This document shows positions 8,324 through 16,361 of a stretch of DNA of 64,000 bases, in pieces. This DNA comes from Pollutiaquabacter sp046052345 (GTDB lineage: Bacteria > Bacteroidota > Bacteroidia > AKYH767-A > 2013-40CM-41-45): positions 4,325 to 68,324 of the forward strand of contig JBJOMN010000054.1 of assembly GCA_046052345.1 (NCBI GenBank), written 5' to 3'. Made by a program: the position numbers and the translations under genes. Numbering within the stretch: the first letter of the stretch is position 1; each line of letters starts with the position of its first letter. The notes below the pieces were generated by a model. It was not told where the DNA came from. It saw only the letters and a list, made by a program, of their open reading frames with translations, and did not search any database.

Positions 8324-9751
8324 ATGGTATTCAGCAGCATCATTTTCCTCCTCTATTTTTTTCCGTTCGTATTCACGGCTTACCGCATATCGCCTGCACG
8401 GTTCCGGAATTTCCTGTTGCTATTCGCTTCCCTGGTCTTCTACGCCTGGGGAGCACCTAAGTTCATTTATCTTCTTTTGCCGCTTACGGCAGTCGATTTC
8501 CTCGTCGTGCGGAAGATGTATGCATTGCCTCGTGGCAACGCCAAACGGTGGTGGCTGACCGCTTCCATTCTGATCAATATGGGAATACTGGCATATTTCA
8601 AGTATGCCAATTTTTTCATCGATAATGTGAATATGCTGCTTCATTCGGCAGGATTCAGGGAAGTGGGTTGGACTGAAGTGGCTCTTCCCATCGGTATATC
8701 CTTTTTCTGCTTCGAGACACTCACCTATTCCATCGACGCCTACAGAGGAGTCATACGTCCTCTTGAAAAGCTAAGCGATTATTACCTGTATATTTTCTTT
8801 TTCCCGAAGCTCATCGCAGGCCCCATCGTTCGCTTCAACCTCATCGAAAACCAGATGCAGGCCGGAGACAGGGTCACCACGAACGACGATATACTGCTCG
8901 GTTTCTGGCGCTTCATGCTCGGTCTTGCCAAGAAGGTGCTTATCGCCAACGTCATGGCCGAAAAGGCCGACCTGTATCTTGACGGTGATTTGGACGGCCT
9001 CAATGCGACCACTGCCTGGATCGGCATGCTTGCCTATACGTTCCAGATCTATTTCGACTTCTCGGGCTATTCCGACATGGCTCTGGGCATGAGCAGGATG
9101 TTGGGATTCCGCCTTCCGGAGAATTTCGACAATCCCTACACTTCGAAAAGCATCAGTGAGTTCTGGCGCCGGTGGCATATGACCTTGGGCGGCTGGATGA
9201 AAGAATACCTCTATATCCCGTTGGGAGGGAATAAGGTTGATTCAAGATGGAGGTTGTACTTCAACCTCTGGGTTGTGTTCCTGATCAGCGGACTTTGGCA
9301 CGGTGCTTCTTGGAACTTCGTAATCTGGGGAGCTTTTCACGGTATTTTCCTCGTCCTAGATCGCTTATTCCTACTTAAATTCCTGGGGAGGATCGGTCCA
9401 GTATTTTCGAACATATTCACCTTTTTCATAGTCCTGTTGGGATGGGTCTTTTTCAGGATGGAGACATTCTCGGAGGCGTTGACCGTGATCCGTGCCATGG
9501 CTACGTTCGACTTCGGTTCCTTCGGTGCGTACGAGAACCGGGAGTTCCTCCTTGTTATGTCATTGGCGGTGCTGTTCTCCTTCTTCACCGCATTCCGGCA
9601 GGGTCGGAGGATTCAGGATCTTGTTTACTATACGGTCTATTCACCCCGCACTTCGCTGTTGGTGACTGCGCTGTCCGTCATACTGTTCATACTATGTGTA
9701 GGCAGGATCACCTCCTCCGGTTTCAATCCGTTCATCTATTACAGGTTCTGA
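8324..9751 (+). CDS. MBOAT-family O-acyltransferase (AlgI-like)
   Basis: This 475-residue polytopic membrane protein shows the MBOAT signature: SEFWRRWHMTLGGW with H285, then SGLWHGASWNF containing the invariant catalytic His (H326). The YLYIPLGGN segment between them is typical of AlgI/DltB/PatA relatives. These proteins move an acyl group, usually acetyl, from a cytoplasmic donor across the membrane to a periplasmic partner or glycan. The gene starts 2 bp after the GH16-type lipoprotein and is followed 4 bp later by an AlgJ/X-like protein, the standard partner for glycan O-acetylation. The family call is firm; the acceptor is unknown. Confidence 0.95.
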   Translation: MVFSSIIFLLYFFPFVFTAYRISPARFRNFLLLFASLVFYAWGAPKFIYLLLPLTAVDFLVVRKMYALPRGNAKRWWLTASILINMGILAYFKYANFFIDNVNMLLHSAGFREVGWTEVALPIGISFFCFETLTYSIDAYRGVIRPLEKLSDYYLYIFFFPKLIAGPIVRFNLIENQMQAGDRVTTNDDILLGFWRFMLGLAKKVLIANVMAEKADLYLDGDLDGLNATTAWIGMLAYTFQIYFDFSGYSDMALGMSRMLGFRLPENFDNPYTSKSISEFWRRWHMTLGGWMKEYLYIPLGGNKVDSRWRLYFNLWVVFLISGLWHGASWNFVIWGAFHGIFLVLDRLFLLKFLGRIGPVFSNIFTFFIVLLGWVFFRMETFSEALTVIRAMATFDFGSFGAYENREFLLVMSLAVLFSFFTAFRQGRRIQDLVYYTVYSPRTSLLVTALSVILFILCVGRITSSGFNPFIYYRF

Positions 9752-9755
9752 GCCC

Positions 9756-11057
9756 ATGAGAAGCGAACGTCTGAAACTGCTGTCGGTCATTCTGATCCAC
9801 GTACTGCTCATCGCTCCGTACATCCAGAACAGGACAAGGATATTCGACATAGAGCCTCTGAAAGGAGCTATAAAGAAAGTCGAGCGTGTATACATCAGTG
9901 TCAAAGGATGGCACGACGAATCTTACCAGAAGGGCAAGGAGGCGTTCCTGAACCAGGAGTTCGGCTTCCGGAATACGCTCGTCAGGATCAACAATCAGGT
10001 TTACTATTCCTTGCTCCGTCAGGCCAAGGCGAATGGAGTCATCATCGGCAAGGAGGGTTATCTCTTCGAGGAAAGTTATATCGAGGATTATTACGGAATG
10101 AATTTTATCGGACAGGAGAGGGTCGATGAAACGGTGGCACGTCTGGTTGCCGTCGACAGTGTTTTCCGACGTCTCGGCAAGACCCTTCTGGTGGTTTTCG
10201 CTCCCGGCAAGGCTTCCTTCTACCCGGAGTTTATTCCCGACAGGTACGGACGTGTCAATGATTCCACCAATTTTAAGATGTACCGTAAGGCGATCGCTGC
10301 CTCCGGGATCCGATTCATCGATTTCAATGCATGGTTCAATTCCATGAAATCTTCCTCGCCGTATCTGCTTTATCCGAAGACAGGCATCCACTGGAGCGAT
10401 TACGGTGCGGTCCTGGCCATCGACTCGGTGAACCGGTATCTTGCCAGGGAACGTGGTTTCGATCCGGTGGAAGTATTCTGGACGGAGTTCTGCCAAAAGG
10501 ATAGTGTCAGCAGGATCGATGCCGATATCGAAAATGGCATGAATATCCTATGCAGCATCGAAAAGCCCCGGTTGCGATATCCGATCCTTCAGTACTTTGA
10601 AGAGGGACGGGACAAGATAAAGCTGCTGAACATCGGCGACAGTTTCTTCTGGAACATCTTCGGACAGGATATATGCAGACGCTTTTTCGATACTGCCAGT
10701 TTCGGATTCTATTTCCGAGAGATCCATTCACCGTACCTGAACGGAATCGTGGACCGGGACCAGGTGGACGTAAAGTCATTGATCGATCGGCACGACGTGG
10801 TCATGCTGATGAATACCGAGGCCACTATGCTGAATTTCCCGTTCGAGTTCGATAAGATCGCCTACGATCTTTACTGTACCGAGCTGTCCGATACCGCTTT
10901 GTACAATCGGAAACTTTCGGAGATAAAGAACCAGATCATGACGAATCCGTCATGGTTGAAAAGTATCCGGGAGAAAGCGATTCAGCTAAACAAGCCGTTG
11001 GCCGAAGTGATTCAGACCGATGCGCTTTTCATGTTACACTCGCAGCGGAAGAAGTAA
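9756..11057 (+). CDS. AlgJ/AlgX-like (SGNH-type) acyl-transfer partner of the MBOAT
   Basis: This 433-residue protein is predicted periplasmic, held by an N-terminal membrane segment (about residues 8-23). It carries the block order of AlgX/AlgJ/DHHW proteins: the HW motif (GIHWSDYG, H212) and later the nucleophile block NIGDSFFW with S296. The family transfers acetyl groups from the MBOAT partner to a polysaccharide. The Asp expected two residues before the His in AlgX-type DxHW is Gly210 here, so either this subfamily uses another acid or the active site differs. It is the last gene of the four-gene operon and its end is 3 bp from a convergent gene. Confidence 0.82.
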   Translation: MRSERLKLLSVILIHVLLIAPYIQNRTRIFDIEPLKGAIKKVERVYISVKGWHDESYQKGKEAFLNQEFGFRNTLVRINNQVYYSLLRQAKANGVIIGKEGYLFEESYIEDYYGMNFIGQERVDETVARLVAVDSVFRRLGKTLLVVFAPGKASFYPEFIPDRYGRVNDSTNFKMYRKAIAASGIRFIDFNAWFNSMKSSSPYLLYPKTGIHWSDYGAVLAIDSVNRYLARERGFDPVEVFWTEFCQKDSVSRIDADIENGMNILCSIEKPRLRYPILQYFEEGRDKIKLLNIGDSFFWNIFGQDICRRFFDTASFGFYFREIHSPYLNGIVDRDQVDVKSLIDRHDVVMLMNTEATMLNFPFEFDKIAYDLYCTELSDTALYNRKLSEIKNQIMTNPSWLKSIREKAIQLNKPLAEVIQTDALFMLHSQRKK

Positions 11058-11059
11058 AG

Positions 11060-12118
11060 CTATCGTTCCGGCCTTTCCAGGAACCTGCTTATATCCGCCT
11101 CCTCCGCCAGTGGTTCTCCGTCTACCAGATGGCGGGTGAGATGATTTGCGAACCATGGGGCAAGTGATCCGCCTTTGCTTCCAAGTCCGTTGAAGATCCA
11201 GCAATCCGTTTTTTCGGGATGCTTTCCGATCAAAGGCCTTCTGCCTTTTACCGCAGGCCGTATCCCTGCCTGATGGCTGATGACCTTGAACGGGACATTG
11301 ATGGTCCGTGACAGTTTCTCCGACAGCTCTTCTGCGGCAACAGCCGTGGGAAGCTCATCCAGTTCATGCCAGGAGTAGGTGGATCCTGCCCGGAACTTTC
11401 CATTCCCAATCGGGATGATGAACAGACCATTTACGATAATCGACTCTTCCGGCAAACCGGCTATCTCCACCGTCAATATTTCGCCTTTTGCCGGATCGAA
11501 CGGCAGCCGGGACCATAATCTGTTGAATCTTGCACGATGTCCTTCGCAGTAGATGATCCGGTCAGCCTCGATACCCAAGGATTGTTTGAGTGATTCGGGT
11601 TCGGACAGCAGATGACTATCTATTTCAATGCTTCTGCGAACGCCCTCTTTTTCCCATTTTTCCTGATGGTGCTTCAGGAAAGCCGGAATATCGAGCCAGC
11701 CTCCCTGCTTGACGCGGAATAGTCTCAGACAGGGTCGGAGTCCGGGGTAATCCTGCGGATTGGCTTCTCCCTCGATGAATCCGCGGAAACCGGGGTCTGC
11801 CGAACGCTCGTTCCAGTCGTTGAGGCTTTTGATATCGGCAACCATCTCAAGGCTGTCCATCGCATGGAAGAACTTCATTCCGCTTTCCTTTTCGATGGAA
11901 CTGTAGAATGCGTCCGCGAACGGAAAGAGCTTCTCCGCCATCCAGGTCTTGACGATTCTTCGGCCTGTGATGGGATGAAGGAATCCGGCTGCAATCTTCG
12001 AGCTGGAAACTTCAGGATCCGCGTCCACCACCAACACTGATTTTCCTGCTCGCCGCAGGCAAACCGTGAGGCAGGTTCCCGCCAGTCCTTGTCCGATGAC
12101 GAGAAAGTCGGTTTTCAT
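11060..12118 (-). CDS. FAD-dependent oxidoreductase (DAO fold)
   Basis: This 352-residue protein starts at the ATG at 12118, where MKTDFLVIGQGLAG gives the FAD-binding GxGxxG (residues 9-14) directly at the N-terminus. An in-frame upstream extension to 12331 would overlap the preceding gene in another frame and is rejected. The AAGFLHPITGRR block and the C-terminal AGIRPAVKGRRPLIG and NGLGSKGG segments place it with D-amino-acid-oxidase-like enzymes, closest in feel to the oxidase module of MnmC. The methyltransferase half of MnmC is absent. It begins 2 bp after the stop of the beta-propeller gene. The substrate is not known. Confidence 0.85.
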   Translation of the reverse strand: MKTDFLVIGQGLAGTCLTVCLRRAGKSVLVVDADPEVSSSKIAAGFLHPITGRRIVKTWMAEKLFPFADAFYSSIEKESGMKFFHAMDSLEMVADIKSLNDWNERSADPGFRGFIEGEANPQDYPGLRPCLRLFRVKQGGWLDIPAFLKHHQEKWEKEGVRRSIEIDSHLLSEPESLKQSLGIEADRIIYCEGHRARFNRLWSRLPFDPAKGEILTVEIAGLPEESIIVNGLFIIPIGNGKFRAGSTYSWHELDELPTAVAAEELSEKLSRTINVPFKVISHQAGIRPAVKGRRPLIGKHPEKTDCWIFNGLGSKGGSLAPWFANHLTRHLVDGEPLAEEADISRFLERPER

Positions 12119-12120
12119 CT

Positions 12121-13005
12121 TCACGGCTTTTCTCCCGTGTAAACCACAAGTGCCAGCAGACGGCCCGTAGGATCGATCGCTATGCGGTAGAAGTCTTTGA
12201 CACTCGAACTGAAGTCGGCAACTTGCATCCACTCGGCGCTTCCCGGCATGGCCTGATAAAGTCGCGCCGATTTTCCCTGCAACAGGGAGCCGTCCTTCAG
12301 CACTTCGAAATCCTCGCTGCCGGGAATGCAATTAATGACCTTCCGGATCTCTCCCGTAAAAAGATTCATGGTACTGATGACGACCAGGGAATCGTCGGAC
12401 TTGTCCGTGAAATACAAACGGCTTCGTTCAGGGTCCGTTTTCAGGCAACGTCCGATTTCAGGAGCGATTCGTTGCCGCTCTCCGCTGCGTATGTTAAGGA
12501 GTTGCAGGGAATTCCTTTTTCCTTCCAGGACGAACATGGCAATCATTGAATCGTTTGTCCACGCGTAGTAGCCGATGGAATCGGAATTGTCCACATGTAT
12601 GGAAACTCTGGGTTCGTCCAGCGGTAAAACGTAGAAGCGCTGGCTGCTGTCAGGATCCACCCGTACGACCGAAATGCCTTTTCCGTCCGGAGTAAGCATG
12701 GGAGAGTATTCGCTCGTCATGGTGTTGGTGACGCGGGAGACACGTCGCTCCTTCAGGTCGCACAGGTAGATGTCGGACTGAGTAGTGTCCTTATTGACGG
12801 ATACGAAATAGAATCTGTTCCCATCCGGTGTGAAGAAAGGTTGGTTATCGTAGCCCTTTCTACGGGTAAGGTTGACAGGTGCGGAGAAGGTGATTTTTCC
12901 GCTGTCATGGGAGACGGTACTCAGGAAGATGTCCGTATCAGGTACCTGTCCGGTTACCTGCAGGATCATAAAAGGGAACAACAGTAACAGGAAGTTCTTC
13001 TTCAT
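12121..13005 (-). CDS. Secreted TolB/PD40-type beta-propeller protein
   Basis: This 294-residue protein has a clear signal peptide (residues 1-19, ending VTGQ) and repeats of the form PxFTPDGNRFYFVS, SPMLTPDGK and the like, typical of WD40-like PD40 repeats. It is likely periplasmic or outer-membrane associated. Its start overlaps the stop of the upstream membrane-protein gene by 4 bp (ATGA), and the oxidoreductase gene follows after 2 bp, so the three are translationally coupled. No enzymatic motif is seen and the role is unknown. Confidence 0.7.
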   Translation of the reverse strand: MKKNFLLLLFPFMILQVTGQVPDTDIFLSTVSHDSGKITFSAPVNLTRRKGYDNQPFFTPDGNRFYFVSVNKDTTQSDIYLCDLKERRVSRVTNTMTSEYSPMLTPDGKGISVVRVDPDSSQRFYVLPLDEPRVSIHVDNSDSIGYYAWTNDSMIAMFVLEGKRNSLQLLNIRSGERQRIAPEIGRCLKTDPERSRLYFTDKSDDSLVVISTMNLFTGEIRKVINCIPGSEDFEVLKDGSLLQGKSARLYQAMPGSAEWMQVADFSSSVKDFYRIAIDPTGRLLALVVYTGEKP

Positions 13006-13673
13006 GGAGTAAGTCTTCTTTCGATCCTGTTTGCCGTCTTGGGACGCAGGTCGATCGTGAGGTCGAAGGAATCGGTACGGCTGGAAACATAGGTCTCCGT
13101 AATGCGGTAGGTCCGGATATGTGCGATGCTGTCGGGGATGAATTCAATGGTCTTTACGGAATCCACCGTGCTTCCGAAGTCGAGTCCGCGAGAAAGCGCC
13201 TTACGGAATAAGCCCTTCCGTTCCACCAGTTTATAGGTCGCGGGATTCCCGCTTTTTCTCCATGCCTGTTCCTGCTCCAGATAAATATCGTCTTTTACCG
13301 AAAATGTCTTTCCCATGGTATCGGAGTACCTGGTCGTGAGCAGGAAGTTGACCAGCATGGAAGGGGAGAAGAGGAAAAGCGGGAAGCTGATCGTAAAGAC
13401 ACTGAAATAGAGGCGCAGCGGAAGCGGTGCCTTGATGCGCCAGGCGAGTCCGGATAAGGATGTTCCGGTACAGATGTACAGCAGGAAATGGAAGTTGTAG
13501 CTGCTCTCATCCGTTTGACCGCCGGATGTGACGAGGTAAAGGCCGGCGAAACAAAGGTGGATGCCGGAAAGAAGAAGGAACCTCCTCAACGGCCAGTGCC
13601 TGGCAGTGATCATCAGCACCAATGCCGCAATGGTGGATGCGATGTACAGGACGATGGAAAGGTAGAAGACCAT
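13002..13673 (-). CDS. Integral membrane protein of unknown function
   Basis: This 223-residue protein has about four hydrophobic helices in the first 120 residues (about 4-22, 33-50, 62-80, 89-112). A hydrophilic C-terminal part follows, with ETYVSSRTDSFDL and ending in basic residues. I do not recognise a family. It is the first gene of a coupled trio with the beta-propeller and the FAD oxidoreductase, separated from the upstream response regulator by a small terminator-like hairpin. Expression within that operon is likely; function is unknown. Confidence 0.7.
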   Translation of the reverse strand: MVFYLSIVLYIASTIAALVLMITARHWPLRRFLLLSGIHLCFAGLYLVTSGGQTDESSYNFHFLLYICTGTSLSGLAWRIKAPLPLRLYFSVFTISFPLFLFSPSMLVNFLLTTRYSDTMGKTFSVKDDIYLEQEQAWRKSGNPATYKLVERKGLFRKALSRGLDFGSTVDSVKTIEFIPDSIAHIRTYRITETYVSSRTDSFDLTIDLRPKTANRIERRLTP

Positions 13674-13693
13674 ACAGACGGTATAAAGCTAAC

Positions 13694-13710
13694 AAAAAGG
13701 CGGATGCCTT
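13694..13710 (-). terminator. Short intrinsic terminator after the response regulator
   Basis: On the minus strand AAGGC-ATCC-GCCTT (13710 to 13697) forms a 5-bp stem with a 4-nt loop followed by TTTG. The stem overlaps the stop codon of the response regulator gene, so it would at least attenuate read-through into the next operon. Confidence 0.45.
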
Positions 13711-14413
13711 ACCGTATGGCGTTATCGATGAGCCTGAAACCTTTTCCGTGTACGTTGATGATATCGAGCTTCGGGTCTTCCTTCAGGTACTTGCGGAGCT
13801 TGGTGATGAAGACATCCATGCTGCGTGCATTGAAATAATTGTCATCTCCCCAGATATCGATCAGCGCTTTTTGCCTGGGCAACAGTTCATTCTTGTAGAT
13901 GCATAGCATCCGGAGCAGGTCCGCCTCTTTCGGGGAAAGTTTGTTCGAAAGGTTGCCGTCACTGATGAGGCGGTGGTCGTAATTGAAATGGAATTTGCCT
14001 ACCGTGAATTCCTTTTGCGTGAGATCCGGTGTACGGTCCTGGCTTCTTTTGAGGATGGCCTTGATCTTATAGATCAATACCTCGGAATCGAAAGGCTTGG
14101 TGATGTAGTCGTCCGCTCCCACCTGGAAACCCGAAAGCATGTCCTCTTTCATGGTTTTTGCTGTGAGGAAAATGATCGGTATTCCTGAATCTTTTTCCCG
14201 GATTTCCTTCGCGAGCGTGAATCCGTCCTTTTTGGGCATCATCACGTCAAGCAGACAGATATCGAACGCCGCCGAAAGGAAACGGTCGTACGCTTCGTTT
14301 CCGTCCACCGCCAGGGTGACATCGTATTCGTTCAGTTCGAGATAATTCTTCAGTACGGAACCGAAGTTGGGGTCGTCCTCTGCCAGGAGGATGCGAAATT
14401 TCCTGTTGGTCAT
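13709..14413 (-). CDS. OmpR/PhoB-family response regulator (RprY-like)
   Basis: This 234-residue protein has a receiver domain with acidic pocket E12/D13/D14, phospho-acceptor D56 in LLDVMMPKKDG, T84 and K106 (TKPF). A winged-helix DNA-binding domain follows (about 130-232) ending in the FITKLRKYL...HGKGFRLI block. The gene overlaps the kinase stop by 4 bp (ATGA). OmpR-type regulators bind direct repeats about 11 bp apart, and four such repeats lie upstream of this operon at 16095-16135, which makes autoregulation and control of the divergent small gene likely. The resemblance is to RprXY of Bacteroides; the signal is unknown. Confidence 0.93.
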   Translation of the reverse strand: MTNRKFRILLAEDDPNFGSVLKNYLELNEYDVTLAVDGNEAYDRFLSAAFDICLLDVMMPKKDGFTLAKEIREKDSGIPIIFLTAKTMKEDMLSGFQVGADDYITKPFDSEVLIYKIKAILKRSQDRTPDLTQKEFTVGKFHFNYDHRLISDGNLSNKLSPKEADLLRMLCIYKNELLPRQKALIDIWGDDNYFNARSMDVFITKLRKYLKEDPKLDIINVHGKGFRLIDNAIR

Positions 14414-16056
14414 GATGCTTTGGGATGAACGGTGGGAAGATGGAACTCGAAGGTGCTACCCTTGCCGGGCTCACTGGAGACGCGGATCCAGCCCCCGTGC
14501 TCCTTGAGAAGGATGTCGACATAGGAAAGGCCTAGTCCGAATCCTTTGACGTTGTGGATGTTTCCGGTCGGGACCCGGTAGAATTTTTCGAAGATGCGTT
14601 TCTGGTGTTCTTTGGTCATGCCGACGCCTTTGTCGGATACCTTCACAAGGATTCCCCCGCCGGGTATGGAAACCGTTTCGATCCTGATCTCAGGAGCCTC
14701 GGGAGAATATTTATTCGCGTTCTCCAGGAGATTGATGATGATGTTGGAGAGATGCACAGGATCTCCGTAAACAGTTCTGTCATGGGCGCGAAGGTCCGTC
14801 TCGATGAACCCTTTACGGTTTTCCACCTGCAGAAGCATGTGTTCGACGGAGAGCCGGATCAGATCGTGCAGGTCGACATTCTCTTTGTTCAGCCGTATTT
14901 CGCCTTTGTCGATCTGGGCCATCTGAAGCACCCGTTCGACCTGGTTGTTCATCCGCTTGTTCTCCTCGCGGATGATTTTGGTGAAGTAGTCGAATTTTTC
15001 CGGGTCGCTTGCAGCCTTCGGAGTGCGCAGGGAGTCAACGGCCAGTGAAATGGTGGCCAACGGCGTCTTGAACTCGTGCGTCATGTTGTTGATGAAATCC
15101 GATTTTATCTCGGAGATCTTCTTCTGACGAAGTATGACCGATATGGTGTAGGCGAAGCCGAATATGATGATAAAGGTGAGCAAGGTGGAGCTTACAAGCA
15201 TCCAGCCCATGGTGCTGAGGAAATAACCGAAAGTTTCCGGGAACGAAACTACCAGATAATCAGGACGGGCCACCATGTCATGGGGAAACAGCACGACCCT
15301 GTACGGTGAGCCGAGGAGGGAAGTGTCCCGGCTCTCACGGTCGGAGGCGAGTATTTTTCCGTCTGACGGATTCACCACGCAGTAGTTGAAATCCAGATCG
15401 ATCCGGTGATTGCGCAACTCCGCATGAAGCATGGAATCGAGGTCCGCCTTCTGCAGTCTCCTCCGTACATCTTCATCGCTTCCCACGAATTCGATAGCCA
15501 TTTTCTTCATGACCTCGTTGAGCTTTGAAAGACGTGCCTTGATGCGCTCTTCGTTCTGTCGGATGACGATTTCCGCGGAATCCCCGTAGACGCGGGTTAT
15601 TTGCGAGGAGCGTATCATCCGTCTGGAAACGGAGTCCGTCTTGATGATGTTTCGACGCTGGACTCTCAGGTAATTGTCAGGGGTTGCCGGATGAAGCATC
15701 ACCTGCTGACGACGGTCGTCTCGATTTTCGAATTTATCCGGATTTTCAAATCCCCCCTCCTGCAAAGTCAACAGAGTGTCCCGGATTTCAAAAACATCTG
15801 CATCGGCGGTGTCTGTGAGCATCATTTCGGAAATCGAATCCGGATTGATACCGAACAGACGGTTGTGAAGCAGACTTGCGGCTTCGTGGGTTTCAATACG
15901 GTCTACCACGTCCGAAAGCGCCTGATTGACAGACTGATCAAACTGCTGGTCCTTCAGCCTGAAATCGTGCACCAGCCATTTGACCTGCAGCAGGATGATT
16001 CCCGCCAACGCAGCGGTCATCACAACGATGATGATGCGAATTCTGCGTTTTTCCAT
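14410..16056 (-). CDS. Sensor histidine kinase (RprX-like)
   Basis: This 548-residue kinase has a first membrane helix at about residues 7-27, an extracytoplasmic sensor region to about 283, a second helix (about 284-308) and then the kinase core. The H-box is NNMTHEFKTPL with H327 as the phospho-acceptor. The ATPase domain shows an N-box (NLLENANKYS), a G1 box (DKGVGM) and a G2 box (GFGLGLSYV). No HAMP or PAS domain is evident between the second helix and the H-box. It leads the operon with its response regulator. The sensor domain has no family I can name. Confidence 0.93.
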   Translation of the reverse strand: MEKRRIRIIIVVMTAALAGIILLQVKWLVHDFRLKDQQFDQSVNQALSDVVDRIETHEAASLLHNRLFGINPDSISEMMLTDTADADVFEIRDTLLTLQEGGFENPDKFENRDDRRQQVMLHPATPDNYLRVQRRNIIKTDSVSRRMIRSSQITRVYGDSAEIVIRQNEERIKARLSKLNEVMKKMAIEFVGSDEDVRRRLQKADLDSMLHAELRNHRIDLDFNYCVVNPSDGKILASDRESRDTSLLGSPYRVVLFPHDMVARPDYLVVSFPETFGYFLSTMGWMLVSSTLLTFIIIFGFAYTISVILRQKKISEIKSDFINNMTHEFKTPLATISLAVDSLRTPKAASDPEKFDYFTKIIREENKRMNNQVERVLQMAQIDKGEIRLNKENVDLHDLIRLSVEHMLLQVENRKGFIETDLRAHDRTVYGDPVHLSNIIINLLENANKYSPEAPEIRIETVSIPGGGILVKVSDKGVGMTKEHQKRIFEKFYRVPTGNIHNVKGFGLGLSYVDILLKEHGGWIRVSSEPGKGSTFEFHLPTVHPKAS

Positions 16057-16094
16057 GATATGTAAAGGTACGGACCCGGCAGGAGGTCATCGGG

Positions 16095-16135
16095 ACTTTA
16101 ACCAATCTTTAACACTGGTTAACCGCACTTTAACC
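16095..16135. promoter_or_regulatory. Four TTTAAC-type direct repeats, probable OmpR-family operator
   Basis: Hexamers TTTAAC (16097), TTTAAC (16108), GTTAAC (16118) and TTTAAC (16129) are spaced 11, 10 and 11 bp apart, placing them on one face of the helix. This is the layout of tandem OmpR/PhoB-type half-sites. They lie between the kinase gene start (16056, minus) and a divergent 30-codon gene (16183, plus). The third copy also forms the palindrome GGTTAACC. Assignment to the adjacent regulator is inference. Confidence 0.65.
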
Positions 16136-16182
16136 TCTTCCGACGGCCTGCCCCGATATCTTCGGCTTTGAGTTCGAATACT

Positions 16183-16275
16183 ATGTTGAAAGAGAAAGAA
16201 ATCGAGCATTACGTGTCCCTGGTCATCCTGTTGGTTGCCGGAGCCCTGTTCGGCACGGTCATTGCTCTTGTCTGA
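16183..16275 (+). CDS. 30-residue single-pass membrane peptide
   Basis: The frame begins ATG TTG AAA GAG and encodes 30 residues: a charged N-terminus (MLKEKEIEH) followed by a hydrophobic helix from about residue 10 to the end, with small residues (AGALFG) in its middle. The length and amphipathic layout suit a small inner-membrane regulator peptide. It is transcribed divergently from a histidine kinase, faces four operator-like repeats, and is followed within 90 bp by two hairpins, the second with a T-tract. A near-consensus -7 box (TATCTTCG, 16157-16164) lies 18 bp upstream. It may bind or tune the neighbouring kinase. The alternative is a small RNA of about 200 nt without translation. Confidence 0.55.
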   Translation: MLKEKEIEHYVSLVILLVAGALFGTVIALV

Positions 16276-16277
16276 TT

Positions 16278-16299
16278 GCCGCCGTTATTCTGCGGCGGC
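16278..16299 (+). terminator. GC-rich hairpin after the small membrane peptide gene
   Basis: GCCGCCG (16278-16284) pairs with CGGCGGC (16293-16299) across an 8-nt loop, immediately after the stop codon at 16275. No T-tract follows directly, so it could be a stabilising 3' structure rather than a terminator by itself. Confidence 0.4.
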
Positions 16300-16335
16300 G
16301 ATCGGTTCCTGTTTTTGGTTGTATGGTTTGTATGG

Positions 16336-16361
16336 ATGCCCCTTCGGGGGCATTCATTTTT
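16336..16361 (+). terminator. Rho-independent terminator of the small membrane peptide gene
   Basis: ATGCCCC (16336-16342), a TTCG loop and GGGGCAT (16347-16353) form a tight stem followed by TCATTTTT. The stem sits next to the stop codon of the convergent DinB-family gene; only the plus strand has the T-tract. Confidence 0.75.

Noticed and set aside
12119..12331. An N-terminal extension of the FAD oxidoreductase
   Set aside because: It overlaps the upstream beta-propeller gene in another frame, and the FAD-binding motif already sits at the N-terminus from the ATG at 12118.
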